Source: Piezodorus guildinii (lineage: Eukaryota; Arthropoda; Insecta; Hemiptera; Pentatomidae). Taken from it: a DNA stretch of 64,000 nt. Of this stretch, positions 1 to 13,400 are shown piece by piece. Position 1 is the stretch's first letter. Each line of letters begins with the position of its first letter. The notes under the pieces were generated by a model. That model had not been told where the DNA came from. It worked only from the letters and a program-made list of their open reading frames with translations, and did no database searches. Both the position numbers and the translations under genes were made by a program. The stretch covers positions 104,998,116-105,062,115 of the forward strand of contig CM041294.1 of assembly GCA_023052935.1 (NCBI GenBank). The letters are read 5' to 3'.

Positions 1-246
1 TTCCTTTCTGACAAACTGGTAAATCTGAATTGAAGAGTAAATTTTGAGGTTGTGAATTTAAGATTAAACTATTTTTATGTTTGGGAGTGCACATGATGGA
101 CTCTCATTACTATTAATGAGTCCAATGTAAAATGAGCATACTATAAGTAACTTCATTTATTACTCGACTGATTCTTAATTTGTTATTCCTTTTTATTTTA
201 TAAGACATTTTTACTTGTAAATTGTTTCAAAAAATCCTAATTTTAG

Positions 247-3200
247 GATACAGGGAGTGGTTTTGGGACAGGCTATGTTACAGTCTGGTTACATTGAGTG
301 TGTTAGCTTAGATACTACACAGTTCTCAGATGGTAATTCACTGTATAGAATTCTCCCTAAAGAAATTTTGCAAGAAGAAGGCAGAAATGATTCAAGTGCT
401 GGTATGTTTTGTATTTTTCTTAATTTAATGTATTCATTATTATAATTATTTAATTTGATTTCCATCATAAGCTGTCCATGGAGATACCACAAAATCTCTG
501 ACGAAGACTTTAAATTTTGGCCAAAACATTAAAAATAAAAAATAATTTCCCCCTTATCAGTTCTATTTTCCTTGATTGACTGAACCTTTTTTACTTTCAC
601 TTACCTATATATGAAATATATAGTAAGGGAAAGTATTGCAATCGTGAACATTTTCTAATTCCAGTTTTCAACGGAAATACACGTTTTAGGATCCTCTGGG
701 TCCAAATGACCAAGTCCTGCAAAAAGGTCTGTGTGTGTATGTGGTAACTCATAGGCGTAAATGAAAAGTACTATGAAACTGAAATTTCATATTTAAGACA
801 ACTATACGCCCAAGATGTTACAGAACCTTTTTCATCAAAATCAGCTAACCAGAAGAACCACTTTATACCATGCATTTTGCACCTTTTTACAATTTTCTCA
901 AAAACGGCTCTAACGATTTTGATGAAACTCTATATATTGATGTAAAATTTAATGGGCTTTAATAGGATATAGGTTTCATTCTGAATGAAATAGTCTGAAA
1001 GGGCTTAAATGCCGATATTTTAAATCTTCTTCCTCTAAAGTACATTAAATTTTGTGGATTCTATAAAAATAACCACATCATCTTGCCACAATTGATAAAA
1101 AACAGGTCAATATATAAGTTGAATGAATTCCATATCCAACTAAAGGAGAAAACTTAAAAAATATTTTTTTAATGCAATTTTTTGTTTTTGAACATAAGAA
1201 CAGTAATATTCATGTATAATATTCTGTTGGAAAGCTATAGGTTTTAGGAAAAATATTTTACACACAAGCTTGTAAAAGTTAATAATAAGTGATGGAAAGC
1301 CAATAAAACTTATTGATTATTTTAGGTAATAATGTAATATATTTTTAATTAAACACATGTTTCTATAGAAATTCAATTTAATTATTTCTTTAGGACAGCT
1401 GTTGAGGGCATTGAAACGTTAAGTGTGATAACATTTCTTTGTAGTTTAAATTGTAGTTTTTGCAGTGTTTGAGAAACATTTATAGTACAAAATACACACC
1501 ATGTAGGTATAAAGTGCAAGGAAGCTAAATAGAAGAATCAAGCAAAGAAATAGACAATAGTTTGAAGTATGCTATCCACTACCTAACCCTGAGAAGATAC
1601 TGGTTAGCCTAGTAACAGTGCCATTAGGGCACCAACGCCACGCCCAGATAAGAATATTCCTATTTATTTCCTTCCTTTAATCTTTCCTATCTCTTTTACT
1701 TTCCTTCCTTCTTACTCTTAAAATTGGGTTATAACCAATTAAAATGGACGAACCGTTTTTTAGTTCAAACACGAAACGTAAAAGGGGAAGGATGAAAACT
1801 CCTCCAGACCCGATACAAATTAATGACGTCGTTGAAAGTGCACCTTCATTTTTGTTAATAAGTAGATAGGGAGATGAAGGATTTCAAAAAGTATCGCCTT
1901 TTTTGATTAATAAATTTTTTAAAAATCTAATCGTTGAGGTTAAAAACATAAAGAAACTACGAGACAGAAATTTGTTTTTAGAAACAGCTAATAGCAAACA
2001 AGCTAAAAAACTTCAATTTGCAATTCAATTTAATATTTCAGTTAAGCCCCATCCCACATTAAATTATAGCAAAGGGGTTATTAGATGTAGTGACTTACAA
2101 TATTTAGATAGGGACGAAATAATAGCGGAATTTAATGTTCAAATTAAAGATATACTAAGAATAAAAACGAAAAATTGATAAATTCTTATATCATAACCTT
2201 TCCCACACCATTCCCACCAGAAACACTTAGAGTAGGTTATCAATCTATTAATGTTGAAAAATACATCCCAGCCCCTATGAGATGTTATAAATGTCTGGGC
2301 TTTTCCCATCCCACTTTGAAATGCACAAAAAATAAGACTGTCTGCTCTCAATGCGGAGAAGAAAAACACACAGATGGAAAATGCACTAAAGCACCCAAAT
2401 GTGTAAATTGTGGTGGTAGCCATAATAGCCTAGATCGAGCCTGTCCCGTCTATAAAATGAATAGAGAAATTAAAAGTATTCAGTTCTGTAAAAAAGTGCC
2501 CTACAATATAGCTAGGAAAATGTATCAACAAGAAAACCCTCAAAATTGTAATAGATTATACTCTGAAATAACCAGAACACAGCAAACAGTTAAAACCCAG
2601 GAAACAGGTACACAAACAGACATTTTTTTCCAATTCGAAGCCCCTATTAGTGACCAAAGAAAGCTAGTAATAAAGCCTAAACAAGCTTCCCCTCCAGCTG
2701 GTGCCCCAGCCTCAGCTACTCTAGGCCCAAAGCCTCAGCCAGCGATCGTCACTTGTTCAGTGGCGGCGTCCACGGTCCACGCTCCTTCATCCCTTCTCCT
2801 CTCCTCCATCCCTCTCTTCCTCGTCCACTTCCTCACCTCTCCCCTCAACATTCTCAAAATCTCAAAGCTTTACCCCCGCGACATCTTCTTCCTCGCCTTT
2901 AGATCAAGGCAATTCTGAAGAAGACATTGAGCGGATTGAGGTAGATCCGCCCGACACACATGACGGATTTATCGAGGTTACATATAAAAAGGAAAACTCA
3001 AAAAAAGAAATTTCAAAACAAAAAGTTAATAACAATAAAACTAAGTAACCAATATGACAATATATTTTCTACATTCCTGTTGTATTTCAGTTTATTATTA
3101 CCACTTTATTTCCTTTTCTCCTATTCCTTTCACTATTTACTATAAATTGTATCTTAGTTCTATCAATCTTATCATGACAGGCTTTTTTCTTTCTACTCCT

Positions 3201-6200
3201 AAACTTTCCCTTTTTATAAAATGGACTTCTTAAAACTTATTCAGTGGAACTGCAATGGTCTATTTCTACACTTCAGTGATCTCCAAATTCTTATCAACGA
3301 GTATCAGCCTGCCATTCTTTGCCTTCAAGAAACACATCTCAAATCTTCTGATATCCTCACCCTGAAAAATTATGACCACCACAGGTTGGACAACATAGCT
3401 GGTGCCAGGTCGTGTGGAGGTGTCATCATTTTGGTCTCGCATAACCTAGCTTTTCAAATTATTCATTTCCAGACTGATCTTCAAGTGATTGCTGTAAGGA
3501 TCCAAGGCAACGCACCCTTTACACTCTGCAACTTATACATACCGCAGCAGACACCCATCACCGAGGAACAATTAAATACCACTTTCTCCCAACTACCAGG
3601 GCCGGTACTTGTGGTTGGTGATTTCAGGAATCTCATGTCATACCAATATTGAAAGCTGGTAAAAATAAAACTTTAGTAACTAGCTTCCGCCCTATCTCTC
3701 TCACCAACTGCTTTGGGAAACTGATGGAAAAGATGGTAAATAGAAGATTAGTGTGGGTTCTAGAAAGCAAAGGGCTAATGGACAACCTGCAATGCGGATT
3801 TCGCAGACATCGTTCAACATCCGATAACTTGACTAGATTGACTACCCTCATACAAGACTCTTTTATTCAGAAAAAGTTCACGGTTGCAATATTCTTTGAC
3901 ATCCACAAAGCCTTTGACACAGTGTGGAGACATGGCATCTTAAAACGATTCAAAGAATGGGGAATAAAGGGTCACTTGGCTCAATTCATTAAAGGATTTC
4001 TCGGAACCAATTACTTCAGGGTCTGCGTTGGAGGATGTCAGTCAAACTGGATAGCAAGTGACTGCGGTGTACCCCAAGGATCAATTTTAAGCCCGACACT
4101 TTTTTCCATTGCTTTATCTGACTTACCTGTATGCTTAACACCAAATGTGCATGGATTCCTATTCGCAGATGACCTTGCAATTGCCTGTAGCTCTATAGAC
4201 CTGGAGTACATACAACATCAATTACAGGTTGTAAACACCGTTCAAGATTGGTCCCACAGAACTGGATTCCTTTTCTCTACAGAAAAAACAAGATGCGTCT
4301 TATTCACACATAGAAGAAATGTAGATTCTCTCCCCAATATTATGTTAAATGGGTCTCCTCTTATTTACGTAGATAATATTAAGTTCCTTGGTCTTCACCT
4401 AGATCACAAATTGACATGGTCCTTACACGTAAATCAACTTAAAAATAAGTGTATGGACAAAATGAAGCTCCTGAAACAAAATAGGGAATACATCATGGGG
4501 ATCCAATAGGGAAACGTTACTGAAAATATATGAAACGATGATCCAAACCAAAATGGACTATGGTTGCTTCGTATATGGCTCTGCTAGTAACTCAGTACTT
4601 TCGAGATTAGACCCGGTCCACCATGCTGGATTACGTTTATCAACTGGAGCATTCCGTACTACCCCAGCCCTAAGCCTTTGTTCAGAAGCAGGAGTACTCC
4701 CACTAAAATTTCGTTGCCAAAAACTTGGAGTTAAATATTTAGTTAAGCTATACACCCAGCCGGATAACCCTTCTCATCACTGCTGCATCAACCCTCAAAA
4801 CCAAACTTTATACGAGCGAACAAAAAACCCATCTCTTCCTATTGGCTTCAGATTACGCGAATTCCTAAATGAGTTAAAAAATAACAAAATTATGATTAAC
4901 AAAGAAAAATTACCTCCATGGACTCTCTCCCCTCCTTTCATTAACACAGAATTGCTTAAATTAACTAGGAAAGGATTTTCGAAATACATATCTATTCACG
5001 AAATAAATCACACGTTTGCTGCTACCTTACATCAGTACCGAAACAGTCTAGTCATCTACACCAACGGATCTAAAACAGCTGAATCAATATCTTGTGCTTT
5101 AGTCTACAATAACACAGCCAAAAAATATAAACTGAGTAATATACGCTTAATTTTTACAGCCGAATTAACTGCCATACTAAAAGCACTTCAATTAGCATTA
5201 ATCACCAGTAAGGAAACAATACTAATATGCTCGGATTCTTTAAGTGCTCTTCAATCTCTTAGCAACCCCTTCACGGAGAATCAGCTTGTCCATGAAATAT
5301 ACCGCCTTCTGCAAACCTTATGTACTTCACGCAGAAATATTACATTTTTCTGGATTCCAAGCCACAGTGGTATAACAGGGAATGAGATGGCCGATAAGGC
5401 AGCTGCAGAAGCTCACTCATCAGACACTGTCAAACCTACCTATCTAACCAGCGCTGAAATTTTCCGTCCCCTAAAGAATAAAATCAAGACCGACTGGCAA
5501 AATCTATGGGATCAACAGACAACAAGCAAATTGAGATTGGTGAAACCCAGAGTTGACAAGTGGTCTTCTAGCTCCAGAGATTCAAGAAGAGAGGAAGTGG
5601 TCCTCGCTCGGCTCCGACTGGGACACAGCTGCCTCACTTATGGCTACCTCATGGCCAGAGAAGCCGCACCAAAGTGTCAGCATTGTGATGCCAATTTAAC
5701 CATTAAACATATCATCGAAGAGTGTCCAAATTACACGAGAATTATGGCAAAGCATGAAGTACCACGCTCCCTTACAGAAGTATTATGCGACCGTGAAGAT
5801 GTAAATTCCAAAATTCTAAATGCATCAAAAGAACTCTGTTTGTACAATTCAATGTAAATATTGAAATAGGGCGATGATAACCGATTATGATGTTTTTCGT
5901 CCACAAAAATCTAATAAATAAATAAATAATTATTTCTTTAATAGTTTCACTCATTTTTATCGCTAACTTTTGTTTTTTTTTAATTTAAAAAATGGAGGTA
6001 AGTGAAAGTCGTGTGTTGCCCGCCCGAGATTTTTTTTTTTTTACAGAACACCTTCTTCATGTTTTATGTAAGAATTCAGTTATATAAAAAAACATTCAAT
6101 AATTTCTTATATTCTTGATTTAATTTTTCTTTACTTGTGATAGTCATTTCTCATAATTTGAAGCTATTATAATTGTTCATTATCAAAGTTTTAGCATTAG

Positions 6201-7476
6201 TACTTTAAATTTAATGTATAGTTTTCTTTATATTTTTCAGATTCTGAATCAGAATATGTACCTTCAGAAGCTAGTTTAAAAACTTCAAATTCAATATTTG
6301 ATTTAGACCTCAATCTTGAAGAGAAAACGGTTCTTGTTAGTAAGCCACCACAAAAACTAGAAGAACCTCTTGGTGATAAAAAATTTGGTATTCTCTTGGT
6401 TGTTGAATCAGTTCTATTAAATGCGTAATTGGTATAGTGTAATAAAATAAGTAATTTTGATTATGATTTTTTAGAACATGCTAAACAGAATTCTTCAACC
6501 GATATGATTGGTGAAAGTGGCTTTAAAGCAGTTACTGATGCTTATTCAGCTGAAAGTGAAGTACCTCCAGCAATTGATTGGCATACTGTTCAAGAAAATG
6601 CTCTTAAAGAGGAGGATAGAAATTCTTACAACGTCCTCAAGTAAATTTATTTGCCTTAAATAACTCTTTATTTATAACTGTTGATTTTGATTGAGTATTA
6701 GAAGTGTCAAATCATCTTGACATTGTGTGTTGATGATTAATATTAAATTTATGAATTGGTACTTATGAAACAATATTAAATTGAATCTTATAGATAATAT
6801 CAAATATAAACTTTGTATTACTATGAACAATTGTTGGCAACTAATTTTGATAGAGTTGTCTATGTAAGTGTGTATCAGTCTTCAAACTTATTAATCATAA
6901 TATTGCTTTAGGTATAAAACTGTGTTTAAATATCAAAATTGTAATCATTATTTATTATCATTGTTTTTTTTTGTTTTTGCAGAGCAGCATTCTCACAACA
7001 TTGCAACACTTACTTTCGGCAACTTCTTAATATGCAAGGTGTTCCTCAGAATTGGACAGAAGTCCTAACACCTCTGGTTCAGAGAGTTGCTAGTACAATT
7101 AGACCGGAGGTGTCAAGACCTGATGATATGGACATACGCCTGTAAGTTAAATAAATGTTTTTATTAATAGCTATCATAAAATAATGGCATTTTGAAGTTG
7201 AAAATATAATTTTCATTAAATTAATTATATGCTTAATAAAACTAGAAGGAAAAGTCAATTTGTAAAAAATGTTTTAGGTATGTTCAGGTAAAAAAAGTTC
7301 CTGGTGGTGAGCGTAGTGAATGTTGTATAATCAATGGTGTTGTCTGTACAAAAAATGTAGCTCATAGAGCAATGCCTTCAAAAATAGTTAATCCTAAAAT
7401 ACTTCTTCTTAATTCAGCAATTATGTATCAGAGAGTTGAAGGAAAATATCTATCTCTAGAGCCCGTGATCATGCAG
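247..7476 (+). CDS. PIKFYVE: PIKfyve exons 1-5: DEP end, acidic linker, start of chaperonin-like domain
   Basis: Exons: 247-401, 6241-6372, 6475-6640, 6983-7141, 7278-7476. Exon 1 encodes GQAMLQSGYIEC and NSLYRILP, matching the end of the DEP domain (human GQAM..GRWLDC and EYALYRPL). Exons 2-3 are serine/acid-rich and weakly conserved. Exon 4 has the PIKfyve landmark RPEVSRPDDMDIR. Exon 5 has VKKVPGGERSE, VNPKILLLNSAI and VEGKYLSLEP, the beginning of the Cpn60/TCP1-like fold. Intron 1 holds a LINE nested in a MITE. Intron 5 (7477-16095) holds a stack of LINEs. Phases across the junctions are 1,1,2,2,0 and all agree. Confidence 0.94.
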
Positions 7477-10400
7477 GTAAATTTGTTACAACACTTTCCA
7501 AAAATTACAATTATGTATTTATTTAAAATATATCTATCTAAGAAAATGAGTCAGTAACATTGCAACATAAATAGTTTTTCCAACTTGCCTGCTAGAACAC
7601 CTGTAGGTGCATCTTTTAAGTTCTGTATGGTGCAAACAATAGTCTAAAGTTGCCACAAGGCTTGCCTGAGCTAATGTTTTTATTAGGTAAGAGGTTCAGT
7701 GATAACCATGGGCTTTCTGACAGTCTGCTGATATCTGTTTCGACTGTTGTATGAAATAATTTTTTTTGGCTAGTTTAAATTTTCTCATTTTCTATTGGTC
7801 TCAGATGGAGTTATTTGGTAGTTCTACTTAATGGTGAAATTGGTTGCCATATTATGAGTTTAACTTAATTTATAGTTTACATAATGATAGATTAATGGTT
7901 AACCATAGAGTATATTTGATGGGAAGAGTTGGTTTGGTGTGCAGTTGTCAAATAAAAATAATTGTTAAGATAATATTAATTTTAAAAATAATTTTTCCAT
8001 TATTGTATATATCATGGTGGAAGTATAGTTGACTGTAAAACAAATTATGGAAGAAATTGATTGGTTGGGATGGAGTAAATTGACATAAGAAGAAATATTT
8101 GAGTGTATTTTATTTCTTCTATGAATGCATCCTTTACCAACTCTATAAATTTCATAAATAAAAAATGTTATATAACTTATAGGGGAGAAGTTTATTCTGG
8201 TTGCAGTCAAACAAACACTTGATTAAGTAGAAAACTTAATTATTTGTGCCCTTAATTCTACTTTATCAAGTACTACTTTATGGGTGGGACGGCATGACCT
8301 GACAACCTGATTAACAAAAGTAAGAAGTAAAGAGTTATGATGATTCGAGTCTCGTTGCAAGGGGGCTTTTGTTTAAAACCTGTCCTCATCCCCTGGCCCA
8401 AGAAAACCCCATATAGTCTAAAAAGGCGAGGTAGAAGAGAAAAATAAAAAAAGTACTACTTTATCAAGTTAATAATTGATTACTACTTAATCAAGTGTTT
8501 ATTTGACTGCACCCGGGATCAAACAGCCAACCATTCTCACATATTTATATTACTTTCTTTAATTAATTTATTGATGATTTCTAAGATTTAGATCATACAT
8601 TGTCTATTTTTATCTCAAAATGAAAATTATTAATTTTTAACTTTTATAAATGATATAAGCTATTTTTATTTATTGCTTTCTTCATAGTCTTGTTTCAAAC
8701 GTGTCTTAAATTTCTTCACCTACATTTTACCAGTCATGCTGAGGACTTTACTTTAGAATAAAGATCTTACATAGAACCTGCAATGTTTATTTCTTATTCT
8801 TATAAATAACCAGGCAGAATGTCTGATGAAACGTTGGTAGAAAATTTGTAGTGACTAATATAACGACTGCCCATACTCAAAAGTTTGAAGGAGTATTTTA
8901 ATTGAATTAGGACTCCATCATGACAAATGTCTTACATGGAATCCTCATACAAGATTAAAACGACAAGAAACTGTCCGTAGATACCGATTACTACAACACT
9001 TACTCGTCAAACATTCAAAACTTCCAATTTATTACAAAAAGCTCATTCATGTTACCATCATCAGACCCATCTGGACATATGGAATTGAGCTTTGGGGCTC
9101 TACTAAACCATCTAATGCCTCTCGCATCCAATCCTTACAATCCAAAATCCTTTGCAAAATCCTAAATGCTCCTTATTTCTTTACCAATAAAATCATCCAT
9201 AATGACCTAAATATCCCATTTGTCGTAGAACTATCCCGAAACCGAAACGCCTCTTTCAATTCCAAACTCCCGACCCACACGAATCCTTTTGTACGCAACT
9301 TATCATTTCCATCTATTCCTGACAACCCTCCGAGGCGAATGAAAATACGATGGCCTCGAGACCTACTAAATTAATTTGATATTGAAGTGCTACCACTGGG
9401 TAGTTTCTTCATAAGACATTTTCATGCCCATAAGTGTAAATTAGCTTATTTACTTATTGTATTTATTGCAAGTACAGTTGTAAATATCAATAAAATGTTT
9501 TTTAAAAAAATTTAATTAATTTTATGTTACGGTGAGTTCTGCGCTTGTGGTAGTTCATTAACATACGTCGTTATATCGTCTCTTCTTTATGAACAGTTTT
9601 TAGTGTGTAATAATTGTTTTTATTACATATAAACAATTAGTGATTGTGCAACAACATTCGTTATCAACAATGGACTAATCCTACTGATTGTAATTTGTAA
9701 TATTTACGATTACTTAGTTGTCATATGAAGTAGAGCTGAGAAGCCTTATCTTTTTCGCCATATTGCGATCCCCACTCAGCTTCCTCAGCTTGCCAGTCTT
9801 CCACTGACCCCTGGAGGGGCCACGTCGCGCTCCGGACGACAAGGTCAAGGTCGCGCAGACATATTTTTTTTGTTTTATTTTTTTTATTTTTATGTATCAA
9901 TGAGATACTATCACCAAGTCGTGGCGGGAAAGGCAAGCATTAAACGCTCCAGGTCAGCTGGCTCTTCTGCTTCCCCGGTCAAGCAAAGGCAAAGACGTAA
10001 TAACAAACGCCCTACGCCTCCCTCATCAGCTGCTTCTAACGAACAGGAACCACAACCCGGGACTTCAACGCAAGGGATGACTGAGGAATCTCCCTTTTTT
10101 ACTCCTAACCCCTACCAAGTACTCCATATCGAGAAAGAGGTCATGGAATCAGAATCTACACCGAGAGATCCTCGCCCTCCTCCCATATTTGTTAAAAATA
10201 TAAGAAATTTTCAACTCCTATGCACCCAATTAAATAAAATTATTGATAGCAAAAGCTACACATGTCTAACACGTATCAATGACACAAAAATATCACCCGA
10301 TTCAGCTGATGTGTACCGCAAAATAGTAAAATATCTAAGTGAAACAAAAGCTGATTTTCACACGTATCAGCTAAGAGAGGAGAGGGCATTAAGGGTGGTA

Positions 10401-13400
10401 ATAAGAAATTTACACCCCTCTACACCAGCTGAGGAAATAAAGGAAGAACTGACGTCTCTTGGGTTCAAAGTGCGTCAGATAACTAATGTGATGAAAGATA
10501 AGAAGAATCATGTGACAGGAGTAAAATTCCTTTACCTCTATTTTTTGTGGACTTAGAACCGTCTCCAGGAGTAGAAAAAATTTATGAAGTGGAAAAACTC
10601 TATTACACGAGAGTAAAGATTGAAAAGCCATACGTAAAAAAAGACATTATACAATGCCACAATTGTCAAGCATACGGCCACACGAAAACGTATTGCCACC
10701 ACATACCGCGCTGTGTTAAATGTGGTGAACAGCACAAGTCTGAGCAGTGCAATAAATCACCGTATAATCCCAGCAGTTTGCGCTCTGTGCCACAAGGGAC
10801 ATCCGGCGAATTACAAAGGCTGCGAGATTTACAAGAATCTCAAGTCAAGATTTCTGAAGCCCCAGCGCCAAGAGGAGACTAGACCGAGGAGAAACCCATC
10901 AAAATTCGTCGACCCGACAGTTTCGTTCGCCCAACAACTTGGTGGTGGTGACCAGTCTACTCAGTGTGAGGCCACGCGGGTTCAACATACACTCAAACAT
11001 CCCGAACCTGAATCTCAACCACCTCAAAATTTTAATTCTCAAAAACTTCCCCAACATCGAATTTCTCCTATCCCTCCTCCATCAAATGTCACAGACCAGT
11101 TTAATGACATCATTCATATCAGAAATAAAATCAATAGTTATGCCTCTGATATCAGTCCTAACAAACCTAGTATCAAATTTAATTCCTGCCTTGAAAAAGC
11201 CCTAAATGATTCCGTTCAACTCTATTTCCATTCTCCTCTGGAATGCGAATGGTGTTCGAAATCATATTAATGAACTAACTTTATTACTACACGACAAACG
11301 TATTGACGTAGCTCTTATCACTGAAACACGACTAACTAACAAACGATCATTCAACATCCCAGACTACCAAATATACCGAACTGACCATCCCGATGGAACA
11401 GCTCATGCCGGCACTGCTGTCATCATCCATCGCTCCCTCTCCCATAATTTATTACCCTTACCAGTCCATAACTTCCTCCAAACCACTGCTGTAATTATAC
11501 AAACCCGTCATTTTCCTATAACAGTAGTTGCAGCATACTCTCCTCCAAAAATACCTATTTCCGAAATCCAATTTAATTTATTCCTTAATTCCTTAGGGCA
11601 TCATTTCCTCATAGGTGCGGACTTAAATGCCAAACACCAGCAATGGGGAGCCAGAACTACAAATTCTCGCGGGCGAACATTGCTGTCTGCACTCTATTCC
11701 ACTCACTGTAATATCCTCTCCCCCGATTCCCCTACCTATTGGCCTACTGATCCTCACCGTAACCCCGACCTCCTCGATTATTTTATCCACAAAGGGCTAG
11801 GACCTTTAAATCATTTCGTTTCCCGGCTCGATGACCTTTCCTCCGATCAGTTAATTGGAACCTCTTCTGCGAAATAATAACGAATGGAATAGACCTCAGA
11901 GTATCCCTCAAATCTCCACAAGATCTTGATGATGCAGTTGATTCCTTTACTACCCTCGTCCAACAAGCAGCCTGGAATGCATCTTCACCTTCTCCTTCCC
12001 CAAAATACTACAAGAAGAATCCTATACCCCAAAACCTCCTAGATCTATTCCATACCAAACGACGCTCTAGAACCCTCTGGCAAAGAACCAGGCATCCAGA
12101 CGATCGTAAATCCTACAATTATTACACCAAATTAGCTAAAAAGAAATTAGATACCTTTCGATCCCAATCCTACAATTCCTATCTTTCTTCACTATCTATC
12201 TGCGACAATTCCCTCTGGAAAGTAACCAAAAAAGTTCTTAAATACCAATTCATCTCCCATCCCATCCGACGTGAAGATGGATCCTGGGCTTCGTCGGATG
12301 AGACTAGAGCGGAAGAATTTGCCAAATACCTTTCTAAAGTTTTTATCCCACACCCCGAGCTCAATCCTGCCCATACAGCTAACATAAAGGAATTCCTCTC
12401 GTCTCCAATTCCTCTTTCTCCACCCCCTAAAGCTATTAACCCCTCTGAGGTCAAATTCCTTATAAAGAAACTAAAACCTCGAAAAGCTCCTGGCTACGAC
12501 CTCCTCAATTCTAAGATCCTTCGTCAACTGCCACAAAAAGCAATTATATTCCTTACCTACCTCTATAATAGTATCCTCCGTACAACCCACTTTCCTTTGG
12601 TGTGGAAACACTCCACCATTCTCCTTTTTCCCAAACCTGGTAAACCTCCCAACAACACCTCATCCTATAGGCCTATTAGTCTCCTTCCGATCCTTTCAAA
12701 AATCTTTGAAAAAATCCTTCTCAAGCGTATCCTACAGTTAATTGAAATTCCTTTCCACCAGTTCGGATTCCGCTCACAGCACTCCACTGTACAACAAGGC
12801 CTACGAGTGGTTGAACATATATCCTTTGCACTTGAAAACAAGCAATATTGCACTGGTGCCTTTCTGGACGTTGCTCAGGCATTCGACCGGGTCTGGCACG
12901 ATGGCTTGCTTTTCAAACTAAAAACCCATTTACCCCAATCCTTATATCTAATCCTACAATCCTACCTTTCAAACCGTTCCTTCAGAGTCCGCTCTGGTTC
13001 AGAATTTTCCAATAGTTACCTGATCGAGGCTGGTGTACCTCAAGGCAGTGTCCTAGGTCCTGTCCTCTATCTCCTATTTACAGCTGACATACCTACGGAT
13101 CCTGATACCTTCTTAGCAACTTTTGCCGACGATACTGCCATTTTATCAACCTAATCAGATCCCGAAATTGCATCTTCCTATCTACAAAGACATCTATCCT
13201 TGATTGAATTTTGGTGCACTAATTGGCGTATCAAAATTAATGAATCCAAATGTAAGCACATCACCTTTACCCTTTGCCGCAGATCCTGTCCACAAGTCAA
13301 TTTTAACTCCATACCCCTTCCCTGCTCTGACACAGTCTGGTATCTGGGATTCTTACTAGACAAAAGACTAACGTGGAACCCACACACTCGACTTAAACGA

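Larger units (their letters stand above)
1393..5926 (+). mobile_element. RNase H-bearing non-LTR retrotransposon (I/Nimb-like LINE), decayed
   Basis: The element is bounded by a 14-bp target-site duplication, TAATTATTTCTTTA, at 1379-1392 and 5927-5940. It contains a gag-like ORF with zinc knuckles, an APE-type endonuclease, a reverse transcriptase, an RNase H and an AATAAATAAATAA tail. Gag knuckles plus a C-terminal RNase H and an A/T-repeat tail fit the I/Nimb/Loa group better than Jockey proper; the clade is inferred. It sits inside a MITE in PIKfyve intron 1, in the sense direction. An internal deletion, frameshifts and stops make it inactive. Confidence 0.9.
593..6009 (+). repeat. MITE family A, copy 1, split by a LINE
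   Basis: The ends are inverted: ACTTTCACTTACCT at 593-606 and AGGTAAGTGAAAGT at 5996-6009. Internal sequence (593 to about 1390) aligns by eye with the second copy at 20953-21604: the same order of GTTTTAGGATCCT, CTGTGTGTGT, CATTTTGCAC and CCAACTAAAGGAGAAAA. The copy is interrupted at 1393 by the LINE described separately, and its tail resumes at 5941. No transposase is visible. Superfamily unknown. Confidence 0.75.

Noticed and set aside
8822..8845. CTGATGAAACGTTGG fragment resembling the foldback motif
   Set aside because: The stem between CTGATGA and GAAAC is absent and no inverted partner is close, so it is too short to call an element.
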